Assembly: GCA_945892985.1 (NCBI GenBank)
Contig: CAMDDU010000016.1
Span: 1 to 64,000 of the forward strand
Length of the DNA stretch: 64,000 nt
Source of the DNA: CAITSH01 sp945892985
GTDB taxonomy: Bacteria; Pseudomonadota; Gammaproteobacteria; Burkholderiales; SG8-39
Direction: 5' to 3'
Each line of letters opens with the position of its first letter. Position 1 is the first letter of the stretch. Shown here piece by piece: positions 8,991 to 17,808 of the stretch. The notes under the pieces are model-generated. The model was given only the letters and a program-made list of their open reading frames with translations. It had not been told where the DNA came from and did not search any database. Made by a program: the position numbers and the translations under genes.

Positions 8991-9647
8991 ATGGGATTTC
9001 AAGACGCACAAGCCACGTGGGACGCACGTTTTTCCAAGGCCGACTATCACTTCGGACGCGAGCCTGCGGTGTTTCTAGCCGCGCAGCAGTCCCTGCTTGC
9101 CGACTATCTGGCAACGAAGCCCGGCGCAAGCGCACTCGCGGTTTCCGACGGCGAAGGCCGCAACAGCGTGTGGCTGGCGCGCCAGGGCCTCAAGGTCACG
9201 GCCTTCGACATTTCGCCGGTTGGCGTCGCCAAGGCGAAAAAGCTGGCGGCCGAGGCCGGGGTAAGCGTGGACTACCGCGTCGAGGACATCAACGCCTTCG
9301 ACTGGGACGCCGCGCAATACGATGTCGTCGCGGTGATATTCATACAGTACGCATCGCCGCCGGAGCGGGCGCGCATTTTTTCCGGCATCCAGCGCGCGCT
9401 CAAGCCCGGCGGCCTCGCCATCATCCAGGGTTACGGCCTGCGCCAGCTCGACTATAAGACCGGCGGCCCGGGCAAGGCCGACAACCTCTACTCCCTCGAT
9501 ATGATGCGCACGTCCTTCGCCGCACTCGAAGCGCTGCTCCTGGCCGAGCACGACGCCGTCGTCAACGAGGGCCCGGGCCACAATGGCGTTTCGGCGCTGG
9601 TTGATTTTGTCGGCCGGCGACCGGGCGCCTCAACCACGACTAAATGA
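8991..9647 (+). CDS. Class I SAM-dependent methyltransferase (TehB-like)
   Basis: A 218-residue methyltransferase with the SAM-binding region built from ALAVSDGEGRNSVWLA (motif I, about residues 41-56), VTAFDISPVGVAKAKKLA (motif II) and YDVVAVIFIQ (motif III). This layout is typical of the tellurite-resistance/TehB-like and thiopurine-like small methyltransferases. Two ATGs (8985 and 8991) are in frame; AGGA at 8981-8984 is six bases from the second, which is therefore chosen. It starts 10 bp after the hydratase/dehydrogenase stop, so co-transcription is likely, though a role in beta-oxidation is not obvious. Confidence 0.85.
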   Translation: MGFQDAQATWDARFSKADYHFGREPAVFLAAQQSLLADYLATKPGASALAVSDGEGRNSVWLARQGLKVTAFDISPVGVAKAKKLAAEAGVSVDYRVEDINAFDWDAAQYDVVAVIFIQYASPPERARIFSGIQRALKPGGLAIIQGYGLRQLDYKTGGPGKADNLYSLDMMRTSFAALEALLLAEHDAVVNEGPGHNGVSALVDFVGRRPGASTTTK

Positions 9648-9690
9648 GCCTGTTGCAAATCGTCATAGTCTCGAATCCGCGACAAAATCA

Positions 9691-9727
9691 CCCCCTCCCC
9701 CTCGACGGGCGAGGACTGGGGAGAGGG
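9691..9727. repeat. GGGGAGAGGG-type palindromic intergenic repeat
   Basis: CCCCCTCCCCCTCGACGGGC followed by GAGGACTGGGGAGAGGG folds on itself and resembles the element at 32090-32131. Its right end (GAGAGGG at 9721-9727) may also serve as the ribosome binding site of the thiolase gene at 9736. Confidence 0.5.
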
Positions 9728-9735
9728 AACACACC

Positions 9736-10914
9736 ATGACCGACGCCGTAATCGTTTCCACCGCCCGCACCGCCCTCGCCAAGTCCTGGCGCGGCAGCTT
9801 CAACATGACCCACGGCGCGACCCTGGGCGGACATGTCGTGCGCGCCGCCATCGCACGCGCCGGCATAGAAGCGGGCGAAGTCGAAGATGTGCTCATGGGC
9901 TGCGCCAATCCCGAGGGTGCCACCGGCTGGAACATCGCGCGCCAGGTTGCGCTCGCCGCCGGCTGCCCGGTGACGGTATCGGGCATGACCATCAACCGCT
10001 TTTGTTCCTCGGGCCTGCAGACCATCGCGCTGGCGGCGCAGCGCATCATCGCCGGCGAAGGCGCGATCTACGCCGCCGGCGGCGTGGAGTCGATTTCCTG
10101 CGTGCAGAACGAGATGAACCTGCACATGTTCGAGGACGTCTCGCTGAAAAAGCAGAAACCGGAAATCTACTGGCCCATGCTGCAGACCGCCGAGACGGTC
10201 GCCACACGCTACAAGATCGGGCGTGCAGCGCAGGACGCCTTTGGCGCGCAAAGCCAGAACCGCGCCGCCGCCGCGCAGGCCGCCGGCCGCTTCGACGCCG
10301 AGATCGTGCCGCTCACCACCCTCATGGGCGTGGGCGACAAGGAAAGCGGCCGCCTGTTCACCAGGGAGGTCACCGCCACCAAGGACGAGGGCATACGCGC
10401 CGACACCACGCTCAATGCGCTCGCCGGCATCCGGCCGGCGGTGCCCGGGGGCAGCATCGCCGCGGGCAACGCCAGCCAGTTCTCCGATGGCGCCTCCGCG
10501 GCGATCGTGATGGACGCCAAGCTCGCGCAGAAAAAAGGACTCGCAGCGCTGGGTATATTCCGCGGCTTTGCCGTCGCCGGGTGCGAGCCCGACGAAATGG
10601 GCATAGGCCCGGTGTTCGCCGTGCCCAAACTATTGGCGCGCGCCGGACTCAAGGTCGATGACATCGGCCTGTGGGAGCTCAACGAGGCCTTTGCCGTGCA
10701 GGTGCTTTACTGCCGCGACAAGCTGGGCATTGACAACGACAGGCTCAACGTCAACGGCGGCGCCATCGCCGTCGGCCACCCCTACGGCATGTCGGGCGCG
10801 CGCCTGGTCGGGCACGCGCTCATAGAGGGCAAGCGCCGCGGTGTCCGATACGTCGTCGCCACCATGTGCATAGGCGGGGGCATGGGCGCGGCCGGGCTGT
10901 TCGAGGTGGCCTGA
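9736..10914 (+). CDS. Acetyl-CoA C-acyltransferase (thiolase)
   Basis: A 392-residue thiolase carrying out the last step of beta-oxidation or the reverse Claisen condensation. The nucleophilic Cys is C90 in NRFCSSGLQ, the His motif is NVNGGAIAVGHPYGMSGAR (normally GHPLGATGAR, so two substitutions after the His) and the second Cys is in TMCIGGGMGAAG. Start ATG at 9736 gives the canonical MTDAVIVSTARTALAK N-terminus and has GAGAGGG upstream. Together with the hydratase/dehydrogenase this completes the later beta-oxidation steps; no acyl-CoA dehydrogenase gene is seen in the window. Confidence 0.92.
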   Translation: MTDAVIVSTARTALAKSWRGSFNMTHGATLGGHVVRAAIARAGIEAGEVEDVLMGCANPEGATGWNIARQVALAAGCPVTVSGMTINRFCSSGLQTIALAAQRIIAGEGAIYAAGGVESISCVQNEMNLHMFEDVSLKKQKPEIYWPMLQTAETVATRYKIGRAAQDAFGAQSQNRAAAAQAAGRFDAEIVPLTTLMGVGDKESGRLFTREVTATKDEGIRADTTLNALAGIRPAVPGGSIAAGNASQFSDGASAAIVMDAKLAQKKGLAALGIFRGFAVAGCEPDEMGIGPVFAVPKLLARAGLKVDDIGLWELNEAFAVQVLYCRDKLGIDNDRLNVNGGAIAVGHPYGMSGARLVGHALIEGKRRGVRYVVATMCIGGGMGAAGLFEVA

Positions 10915-10957
10915 AAAAAAACGGACACCGGACACCACGCACCAAGCATCGAGCACG

Positions 10958-11008
10958 CAACACCAAGCACACAACACCAGGCACACAACGCCAAGCACAC
11001 AACACCAG
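10958..11008. repeat. 14-bp tandem repeat, 3.6 units
   Basis: Units CAACACCAAGCACA, CAACACCAGGCACA and CAACGCCAAGCACA start at 10958, 10972 and 10986, followed by a partial unit CAACACCAG. The repeat fills the gap between the thiolase and the SDR gene, which otherwise holds no gene. Confidence 0.75.
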
Positions 11009-11074
11009 TCTATGGGCTGAAAACCCGCACCAGTCGGGCATTTCCAGCCATTCACCACCAGCGGAGCTGCGATC

Positions 11075-11851
11075 ATGAGCGTAAAAAAACTATTGGATCT
11101 TTCCGGAAAAATCGCCCTCATCACCGGTGGTTCTCGCGGACTCGGGCTGCAACTGGCCGAAGCGCTGGGCGAAATGGGAGCCAAACTCGCGCTCACCGCG
11201 CGCAAGTCCGATGAACTCGACGAAGCCAAAGACCACCTCGGCCAGCAGGGCGTCGACGCGCTGCCGCTGGTCTGCGACCTGTCCAAGCACGACACCATCG
11301 CCGCCATGGTCGAGCGGGTGCTGGCGCATTACGGCCACATCGACATCCTGATCAACAACGCCGGTGCCACATGGGGCGCGCCGGCCGAGGACCACCCCCT
11401 TGATGCGTGGGAGAAACTCATCAACCTCAACCTCACCGGCACCTTTGTGGTGACGCAGGCGGTGGGCAAGCGCAGCATGATCCCGCGCCGTTACGGCCGC
11501 ATCATCAACATGGCGTCCATCGCCGGCATACGCGGCAATCCGGTGGACCTGCTCGAGACCCTCGCCTACAACACCACCAAGGGCGGGCTGGTGAATTTCA
11601 CCCGTGCCCTCGCCGCCGAATGGGGCGAGCATGGCATCAGCGTCAACGCCATCGCGCCGGGCTTCTTCCCGTCCAAGATGACGCGCGCCGCGCTCGAACA
11701 AATCGGCAAGCGCATCATCGAGCGCACGCCACTGCGCCGACTGGGCGATGACGAAGACCTCAAGGGCCTCGCCTGCCTGCTCGCCTCCGATGCCTCGCGC
11801 CACATCACCGGCCAGGTCATCGCCGTCGATGGCGGCGCCACAACAGTCTAG
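11075..11851 (+). CDS. SDR family oxidoreductase
   Basis: A 258-residue short-chain dehydrogenase/reductase. The cofactor motif TGGSRGLGLQ is near residue 16, NNAG follows at about 93, and the catalytic pair lies in YNTTKGG (Tyr-x3-Lys) preceded by the Ser in MASIAG. An Arg in LTARKS after the second strand suggests possible NADP preference. Closest in style to 3-oxoacyl reductase or gluconate 5-dehydrogenase-like SDRs. It follows the thiolase and precedes a thioesterase, so acyl-CoA metabolism is a sensible setting. Confidence 0.88.
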   Translation: MSVKKLLDLSGKIALITGGSRGLGLQLAEALGEMGAKLALTARKSDELDEAKDHLGQQGVDALPLVCDLSKHDTIAAMVERVLAHYGHIDILINNAGATWGAPAEDHPLDAWEKLINLNLTGTFVVTQAVGKRSMIPRRYGRIINMASIAGIRGNPVDLLETLAYNTTKGGLVNFTRALAAEWGEHGISVNAIAPGFFPSKMTRAALEQIGKRIIERTPLRRLGDDEDLKGLACLLASDASRHITGQVIAVDGGATTV

Positions 11852-11974
11852 CGCTGCCCCAATGCAATTGACGTTCGACAAGCCTGAGATGAACAGATAA
11901 ATTCGTCCCCTCCACCGATTTTTGACGTATTCATTTCCCCTTTCACCCTTCACCTTTCCCCATTCCCCAACAAT

Positions 11975-12376
11975 ATGAGCACACCCGAATTCGGCGTCAC
12001 CATCCCTTTTGTGGAACAGCTTGGCATCCGCCTCGTCGAACGCTCCAAAGAGCGCGCCATTGTCTCCCTCGCCAAACGGGCCGACCTGCTCAACAGCTGG
12101 GGCGCGACCCACGGCGGCGTGATCATGACCATGCTCGACCTGGTGATGAGCATGGCGGTGCGTGGTCACTACGATGTGGCCGGCGGCGTACTGACAGTGG
12201 ACATGAGCGTGGGCTTTCTCAACGCCAGCTTTGGCGACATCAGCGCCGAGGGGCGCGTGCTCAACGCCGGCAAGTCCACGGCGTTTTGCGAAGCCGAGGC
12301 GCGCGACGAAACGGGCAAGCTGCTGTCCAAGGCCATCGGCACCTTCAAGCTGCTGCCGGAAAAAAAGCCGGTCTGA
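11975..12376 (+). CDS. PaaI-type hotdog-fold thioesterase
   Basis: A 133-residue hotdog thioesterase. The sequence SWGATHGGVIMTMLDLVMSMA matches the family signature HGG-x-x-x-x-x-D (Asp as general base, His/Gly at the CoA end). It would release free acid from aryl- or acyl-CoA and recycle CoA in this acyl-CoA block. ATG at 11975 (MSTPEFGVTIPF) is the first in-frame start; 123 bp separate it from the SDR. Confidence 0.85.
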   Translation: MSTPEFGVTIPFVEQLGIRLVERSKERAIVSLAKRADLLNSWGATHGGVIMTMLDLVMSMAVRGHYDVAGGVLTVDMSVGFLNASFGDISAEGRVLNAGKSTAFCEAEARDETGKLLSKAIGTFKLLPEKKPV

Positions 12377-12452
12377 GCACCGTCGGCAAGCGGAAAAAAA
12401 CAACAACACACCCCACCAACATCACAAAACGACAAACATAAGCGAGAAAAAT

Positions 12453-13451
12453 ATGCCCGGCCCCACACTCACGCTCAGCCTCGGTTGCTGCGACTACGAC
12501 CGCACCCGCGCCCTCTTCGACCGGCGCGTCACCATCGAGGGCTGCGACCTCATTCCGCTGGCGCTGCATCCGGAGGAGATATTTCATCGCGCCTTTCGCT
12601 CGCAGGAGTTCGACATCTGCGAATTGTCGATGAGCAGCCACACGGTGATGACCTCGCGCGCACAGACCGATTACGTCGCGGTGCCCGCGTTCGTGTCGCG
12701 CGTCTTCCGCCACTCGGGCATTTACGTCCGCACCGACCGCGGCATCACCAAACCTGAGGACCTGCGCGGCAAGACCATCGGCATTCCCGAATACCAGATC
12801 ACCGCCAACGTGTGGATCCGCGGCATCCTGCAGGATGACTACGGCCTCAATCCGGCCGATGTGCACTGGCGCCGTGGCGGCGTCGAGGTTTCCGGCCGCC
12901 AGGAACGCGCGGCGCTCAAGTTGCCCGCCGACATCGACCTGCAACAAATCCCCGATGGCAAGACCCTGTCGGGCATGCTCGAGGCGGGGGAACTGGACGC
13001 GGTGTTCAGCGCCAAGGCGCCGTCCTGCTTCACCCGTGGCGCGGACAAGGTCGCGCGCCTTTTCCCGGAGTTTCGCAAAGCCGAGGAAGACTATTTCAAA
13101 CGCAGCCGGATTTTTCCGATCATGCACGTCATCGGCATACGCCGCGCGCTCGCCGAGCAGCATCCGTGGCTGCCGGTGAGTGTGTTCAAGGCCTTCATCC
13201 GCGCCAAGGACATGGCGATGGAAGAACTGGCGCAGATCGGCCACCTCTATGCATCGCTGCCCTGGGGGGTGTCTGAATTCGCCGCGGCGCAGGCGCTGAT
13301 GGGCGAGGACTACTGGAGCTACGGCCTGGAAGCCAACCGCCACGCGCTCGAGACCTTTACCCGTTACCACCACGAGCAGGGCCTGTCGGCGCGCAAGGTG
13401 GCGCCAGAAGAGTTGTTCGCCAGCGCTTCGCTGGACCTGTCAAAGAACTGA
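12453..13451 (+). CDS. 4,5-dihydroxyphthalate decarboxylase-like / SBP-like protein
   Basis: A 332-residue protein starting MPGPTLTLSLGCCDYDRTRAL without a signal peptide. The phrase EEIFHRAFRSQEFDICELS is characteristic of the Pht5-like family, which has a periplasmic-binding-protein fold but includes a cytosolic decarboxylase of 4,5-dihydroxyphthalate. PEDLRGKTIGIPEYQIT in the middle is shared with the NMT1/ABC substrate-binding proteins. The family is poorly characterised, so an aromatic decarboxylase is possible but not shown. It sits directly upstream of the Bug receptor and the Rieske/extradiol cluster, which supports an aromatic-acid role. Confidence 0.7.
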   Translation: MPGPTLTLSLGCCDYDRTRALFDRRVTIEGCDLIPLALHPEEIFHRAFRSQEFDICELSMSSHTVMTSRAQTDYVAVPAFVSRVFRHSGIYVRTDRGITKPEDLRGKTIGIPEYQITANVWIRGILQDDYGLNPADVHWRRGGVEVSGRQERAALKLPADIDLQQIPDGKTLSGMLEAGELDAVFSAKAPSCFTRGADKVARLFPEFRKAEEDYFKRSRIFPIMHVIGIRRALAEQHPWLPVSVFKAFIRAKDMAMEELAQIGHLYASLPWGVSEFAAAQALMGEDYWSYGLEANRHALETFTRYHHEQGLSARKVAPEELFASASLDLSKN

Positions 13452-13532
13452 GCCCGCTTACCCTGGTGGAATGCCTTGTCCTTTATTCCCGGCAAAAGCC
13501 AGACAGGCATCTGCAAAAAATAAATATTCTGA

Positions 13533-13554
13533 TGTAAATACATTTGTATTGACA
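13533..13554 (+). promoter_or_regulatory. Inverted-repeat operator overlapping a -35 box
   Basis: TGTAAATAC-ATTT-GTATTGACA is an inverted repeat with 9-bp arms (8 of 9 matched) and a 4-bp centre. The right arm contains a perfect TTGACA (13549-13554). It lies about 145 bp upstream of the Bug receptor gene in a gene-free, AT-rich stretch. The same 9-mer GTATTGACA is found at the -35 of the Rieske operon (17803-17811, minus strand), suggesting one regulator, perhaps the MarR protein at 17887. Confidence 0.5.
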
Positions 13555-13697
13555 CAGATAAGGTCTTACCCCAATCTGAACCGCTAGCGTAATTATTTTG
13601 AGCATAAGCTCCCTCCGCTGAAAAAACAGATGGCATGCACGCCATCCGGAGCAGGGTATTGAGCCCCTGCCATCAAACTCGAATAGGAGCCCGAAAC

Positions 13698-14675
13698 GTG
13701 AAACACAGCACGCATGTCCTGACTTCCCTGCTATTGCTAGCGGCGGCCCTCGCGCCCTCCCAGGCCTGGTCGCAAGCATTCCCGGCAAAGCCCATAAAAA
13801 TTATCACGACCTTTGCCCCGGGTAGCGTAATCGACATCACGGCAAGAACAATCGGGCAGCGACTGTCAGAGCGTTGGGGGCAAGCGGTGACCATCGAAAA
13901 CCGGCCGGGGGGCGGCGGTACCGGGACAGTGGGCACTGATTTTGCCGCCAAAAGCCCGGCGGACGGTTACACCTGGCTGCTTGCCCCCAACAGCGTCATG
14001 ATCATCGGCCCCCATTTGGTGAAGGCCCCTTTTGACGTTTTTAAGGACTTCATGCCCTTGGGGCAGGTCGCCACCACACCATTCCTTCTGGTTGTCAGCC
14101 CGCAGATTCCGGTGCGTACCGTGCAGGAACTCATAGACTACGCAAAAGCGAATCCCGGCAAACTCAATTACGGTTCGTCTGGAAACGGATCTCCCCAGCA
14201 TTTGGGTGGCGAATTGCTTAAACGCGCCGGTGGCATCGATATGACGCACATACCCTACAAGGGGGCGGCATTATCCATCACCGATTTGATTGGAGGACGA
14301 CTACAGGTTTTTGTCGGCGCGGCCGGGTCGCTGTTACCGCACATAAAAGATGGAAAAATAAGGCTTATAGCCAGTGCCGGCAACAAGAGGCTGGCAAGGT
14401 TTCCCGATGTTCCAACCATCGCCGAAACACTCCCGGGGGTCGAGGTCGATGCCTGGTTGGGGCTATTTCTCCCCGCCGGCTCGCCAAAAGAACTCGTGGC
14501 TAAAATCAATGCGGATGTCGCCGAGGTATTAAATATCCCCGAAACCCGGACAGCATTGTCCAACCAAGGCATAGAAGTCGCCGTTGAGTCGCCGGAGGCC
14601 CTGGGAACGCTGATGCGAAATGACTTCAATCGCTGGGGCCGCGTCATTCGCGAAGCAAACATCAAAGCCGATTGA
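13698..14675 (+). CDS. Bug-family tripartite tricarboxylate receptor
   Basis: A 325-residue periplasmic binding protein with a signal peptide (cleavage probably after PSQAWSQ) and the standard Bug landmarks FPAKPIKIITTFAPGS, ENRPGGGGT, ADGYTW, YGSSGNGSPQHLGGELL and FPDVPTIAE. These receptors bind carboxylates in a Venus flytrap cleft and usually feed TctAB permeases, none of which is present here. GTG at 13698 follows AGGAGC at 13685-13690. In front is the inverted repeat at 13533-13554; downstream, convergently, is the extradiol dioxygenase gene. Confidence 0.9.
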   Translation: MKHSTHVLTSLLLLAAALAPSQAWSQAFPAKPIKIITTFAPGSVIDITARTIGQRLSERWGQAVTIENRPGGGGTGTVGTDFAAKSPADGYTWLLAPNSVMIIGPHLVKAPFDVFKDFMPLGQVATTPFLLVVSPQIPVRTVQELIDYAKANPGKLNYGSSGNGSPQHLGGELLKRAGGIDMTHIPYKGAALSITDLIGGRLQVFVGAAGSLLPHIKDGKIRLIASAGNKRLARFPDVPTIAETLPGVEVDAWLGLFLPAGSPKELVAKINADVAEVLNIPETRTALSNQGIEVAVESPEALGTLMRNDFNRWGRVIREANIKAD

Positions 14676-14762
14676 GCCCAGCCCGGCGAAGAACACGCTT
14701 AAAGACAGCATCGGCCTGCGTTCACCCTCAATGCTGTCCGGGTGGCGCAGGCCGGATGCGGG

Positions 14763-15758
14763 CTAAATGCAGTAAGCGGGCGCCAACTTCAACAAGGCTG
14801 CATCCATAGACCGTGGTGCAGCGCGACTTACGTAATACTCGCTTAGCATTGCATCCGGATCTTTGAGAAAAAAAGAACGCTTCCACGGCAGATCTGTTCG
14901 CGCCGCAATAGCGTGTCCGGCTGCCGCCAACGCCCCCTCGGCCGCATCTAACGCCGCCTCGCCCGACAGTTCAAAAGCAGCATGGTGATAGCCGGGATGC
15001 TCCCCCTTGCAGATGGCGAGGCTGAACGGATACGCACTGTGCGATGCGCCCATAAGAACCACATCGCCGCCTGAAAAGGTGCCGACAACGCGTAAGCCGC
15101 CCACGCTGGTGTAAAACGCAACCAATCTGGCCACGTCTGCGGAAACGAGCACGGCGTGGGTGATTCTTTGCGGCTTTACCGGGGCCGCCTCGACGACACG
15201 AATCTCAGGATTGATTTCGTAGCGCCCTTCCGAAAATCCCTCGGTGGACAACGGATCCCATGCGGCGGTGATCAAATCCATAGGGCCATGCAGAACTTTG
15301 CGCCAATCACGCACCGTGTCACAGTAGAACTCGACGACGTTTTTATCCGGATCAGTCATATAAACACTATGTGCAACCTGATGATCCACTGTCATATCAA
15401 CGGCTATGTTGTGGGCCTTTAGCGCCTTATAGGCACGAACCAGCGAGGCCTCGTTCTCAAGCTCCCAAGCCAAGTGATTCAGTCCGGCCGCAAAGCCGAT
15501 TCCCGGCGGCAATTGCAACAGCCCGTCACGCCCGTAGCGGGCTTTGCCATCCGTTTTTTCAATCATCCCCAGATCATGCGGCGTGTGGCCCGTGCCCAGG
15601 AAGGTCGCCACCAGGCCGGGCTCGGTGAACTCAACCGTTAGCCCGCACACTTCATTATAAAAAAGCTCGGACGTTTTTAGATCACTCACCCACAAATTGA
15701 CATGGCCCAGCCGGCGTGGCTGAAAAAATTCGGTTTCTGACATGGTTCCCACATTCAC
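14763..15758 (-). CDS. VOC-superfamily extradiol-type dioxygenase
   Basis: A 331-residue two-domain vicinal-oxygen-chelate protein. Domain 1 (about 10-150) begins RRLGHVNLWVSDL and contains LNHLAWELEN; domain 2 (about 195-320) carries the probable Fe(II) ligands His in ITHAVLVSA, His in GYHHAAFELSG and Glu in MLSEYYVSR. Length and layout match type I extradiol ring-cleavage dioxygenases such as catechol 2,3-dioxygenase homologues. It is the third gene of the minus-strand Rieske operon, where cleavage of the catechol formed by dihydroxylation would fit. MNVGTM at 15758 has GGGGGTG upstream; MSETE at 15743 is an alternative start. Confidence 0.85.
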   Translation of the reverse strand: MNVGTMSETEFFQPRRLGHVNLWVSDLKTSELFYNEVCGLTVEFTEPGLVATFLGTGHTPHDLGMIEKTDGKARYGRDGLLQLPPGIGFAAGLNHLAWELENEASLVRAYKALKAHNIAVDMTVDHQVAHSVYMTDPDKNVVEFYCDTVRDWRKVLHGPMDLITAAWDPLSTEGFSEGRYEINPEIRVVEAAPVKPQRITHAVLVSADVARLVAFYTSVGGLRVVGTFSGGDVVLMGASHSAYPFSLAICKGEHPGYHHAAFELSGEAALDAAEGALAAAGHAIAARTDLPWKRSFFLKDPDAMLSEYYVSRAAPRSMDAALLKLAPAYCI

Positions 15759-15805
15759 CCCCGGGTGTTTTTAAAATTCAAAAATGGCCTGGCCGCAGTG
15801 GACGC

Positions 15806-15846
15806 CACATTGCAAAGAGCGGACACATTGCAAGTACGGACACATT
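15806..15846. repeat. Three CACATT-centred direct repeats
   Basis: CACATT occurs at 15806, 15824 and 15841 within repeats of about 17-18 bp (CACATTGCAA in the first two, GCGGACACATT/TACGGACACATT in the last two). They fill the 87-bp gap between the oxygenase beta-subunit gene and the extradiol gene. Confidence 0.5.
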
Positions 15847-16358
15847 CAGAACCAGATCGACAAGGAAGGAAACATGTCCTCCGAATTCACCAGCAGTGCG
15901 GTCTTCGCCACGATCCGCAGTCCGGCCTCGGTTCTGCGCAGGCTGTAAACATAAGTCCCTGCGTACATATGCTGCCCCTGCGTTAAACGAAACTCAAACA
16001 GCGAAAAATTACAACGGAACTTGATAAGGCCATTCCCATCCGCCTCAAAGTCGCGAAAATTCGAAACCATATGGACGGTACGTGAAGGCGGATCCTGAAC
16101 ATGAATGCGCGGATGGCGCAATCGGTTGGCCCGCAGCTTCATGGTGCGCACGTCATCATAAAACAAGGAAACATGGTCAAGCGGACTGGCCTGATCGGCG
16201 GCAACCGGTGCCCAGTAAAAACCGTCCTCGGCAAACAGCGCGATCCAATCCTCGAAGCGACGCTGGTCAAGGCAGTCCAGCTCGGCATGAACAAAGGCCG
16301 CCATTTCATCGACCCGGACCCTATCTGCGTCCTTACCCTGCGTTTTCACATTAATCAC
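15846..16358 (-). CDS. Aromatic-ring-hydroxylating dioxygenase, beta subunit
   Basis: A 170-residue SnoaL/NTF2-like small subunit of a Rieske oxygenase. FVHAELDCLDQRRFEDWIALFAEDGFYWAP and the later VHMVSNFRDFEADG are typical of the BenB/BphA2 family, whose role is structural in the alpha3beta3 hexamer. There is no ATG near the family start; GTG at 16358, one base after the alpha-subunit stop and eight bases from AGGTGG, is chosen, with GTG at 16349 as alternative. The reading frame extends further upstream inside the alpha gene but that part is shadow. Confidence 0.82.
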   Translation of the reverse strand: MINVKTQGKDADRVRVDEMAAFVHAELDCLDQRRFEDWIALFAEDGFYWAPVAADQASPLDHVSLFYDDVRTMKLRANRLRHPRIHVQDPPSRTVHMVSNFRDFEADGNGLIKFRCNFSLFEFRLTQGQHMYAGTYVYSLRRTEAGLRIVAKTALLVNSEDMFPSLSIWF

Positions 16359-16359
16359 G

Positions 16360-17700
16360 TCAAGCCACCTGCTCTTTCCAATCGACCATATAGCTAAGCC
16401 AGGCCCGATGCTGGTTACGAATGCCAGCCTCGGTGAACTGCGGCCCGAGCATTCCGCCGCGCTCTTTATCAGGCACATCGCGATCAATCGCGCGTTGTAT
16501 CCGAATCCAATCCTCACCCTGGCTTTGTAATCCGGCCTGGATGCGCTCAAATGCCTCGACATCATCGGTTTGTGCAAGCGAGGAGCATGAGTGCGTCAGA
16601 TTGAGCAGACGCACGGTGTCATTGAACATCTGCTCGGGCGCACCTTTGAGCCGGATTGGAAATATCTGCACCTCGGTCAGGTCAACGCTGATAGGACGCA
16701 CGATCCGAATGGCCTGGGCCAGTATATGCAAGTCAAAGTTGGGGAAGAAAAACGCCAGATGCCGCTTGTGGGTCAGCAACTCGCGCGTACGATCCACCCC
16801 GTTTTTCTGTTCCAGATCGGCGCGGTACGCGTCAAAGGCCTCACCGCCCTGGTCGCCATCGGTTGACTGGGCACCACAGGCATTGTGCCCCCACGGGAAC
16901 CACCATTGCCCCTTCGATTCCGTGCCGGGGGACCCGTCCTTGTTCAGCATTTTTATCCGCGTGCCTTTTTCGCCCGGACGCCGACTAAACTGATAGCCGT
17001 CGGGCGTTACGGAGGACTCGTGGCTGAAGGGCGCGTGGTACTGATCCGCAAGATTTTCTATCTGATGCTTCCAGTTCCCCCTGAAATAGTAGCGGTGCAT
17101 GCCGCCCAAAACCTCGAGCTCCCCGACCGGAGAGCGATCGGCGATCTCATCCATGGCAAAGCGCGCGTCCCCCAGATGCTCCTGAAGGGAGGGGCCCTGC
17201 GCCGTCATTCTGGCGAACACAAAGCCACGATACAACTCTACGCAGGGCAGACTCGCCATTCCGCGTGAGCGATCTTTCAAATCAAAATCCGCCGGGAACC
17301 CGTCCTGAAGGGGAACACCGGCAAGGCTGCCGTCAATGTTATAAGTCCAACTGTGATACATGCAACGAAACCGCTTGTTGTTTCCGCGCGCCGTGTTCAC
17401 CACTTTCGTGCCGCGGTGACCGCATCGGTTGTGCAACACGTGCACTTGTCCGTCTTCTGCGCGCGCCATGATTACCGGAGAGCGTCCCAGTGTCGTGCAG
17501 AAAAAATCCCCGGCGGCGGGCACCTGACTCTCATGGCCCACTAACAGCCACGCCCGCCCGAAGATTCTCTCAATCTCGAGCTCAAACACAGACTCGTCAA
17601 GGTAAATGCGGCGATGAACGCGATCGGCCTCGACAAGCGCGCGCAAATCCGCATCGATAGCGGCAGGTGATGCGCGCCTCATTTTCTCCACGTCGGTCAC
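16360..17700 (-). CDS. Aromatic-ring-hydroxylating dioxygenase, alpha subunit (Rieske)
   Basis: A 446-residue catalytic subunit. The Rieske [2Fe-2S] site is CGHRG ... CMYHSW (C-x-H-x16-18-C-x2-H, about residues 90-113), and the mononuclear iron site is seen in LADQYHAPFSHE (Asp, two His). It should insert both atoms of O2 into an aromatic acid to give a cis-diol. GTG at 17700 is preceded by AAGGAGG (17705-17711) and decides the start. No ferredoxin or reductase gene is adjacent, so electrons must come from elsewhere. Divergent MarR gene upstream. Substrate unknown; benzoate-, cumate- or phthalate-type acids are candidates. Confidence 0.9.
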   Translation of the reverse strand: MTDVEKMRRASPAAIDADLRALVEADRVHRRIYLDESVFELEIERIFGRAWLLVGHESQVPAAGDFFCTTLGRSPVIMARAEDGQVHVLHNRCGHRGTKVVNTARGNNKRFRCMYHSWTYNIDGSLAGVPLQDGFPADFDLKDRSRGMASLPCVELYRGFVFARMTAQGPSLQEHLGDARFAMDEIADRSPVGELEVLGGMHRYYFRGNWKHQIENLADQYHAPFSHESSVTPDGYQFSRRPGEKGTRIKMLNKDGSPGTESKGQWWFPWGHNACGAQSTDGDQGGEAFDAYRADLEQKNGVDRTRELLTHKRHLAFFFPNFDLHILAQAIRIVRPISVDLTEVQIFPIRLKGAPEQMFNDTVRLLNLTHSCSSLAQTDDVEAFERIQAGLQSQGEDWIRIQRAIDRDVPDKERGGMLGPQFTEAGIRNQHRAWLSYMVDWKEQVA

Positions 17701-17779
17701 GACGCCTCCTTGCAGATGGAAGTCAGGTGTTAAGATAAACGTAAAATAGCGCAAGAGAATAGGCCGCTAACTCAAAAAG

Positions 17780-17808
17780 ATCATGGTTTAGCGCCAATTA
17801 AATGTCAA
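17780..17808 (-). promoter_or_regulatory. Promoter of the Rieske oxygenase operon
   Basis: On the minus strand a perfect TTGACA (17808-17803), a 17-nt spacer and CATGAT (17785-17780) point towards the alpha-subunit gene. The -35 lies in GTATTGACA, identical to the right arm of the operator at 13533-13554. A MarR-type repressor encoded divergently at 17887 could bind here. Confidence 0.5.

Noticed and set aside
9691..9727. Rho-independent terminator after the methyltransferase
   Set aside because: The palindrome has no T-tract and matches an intergenic repeat family also seen at 32090-32131.
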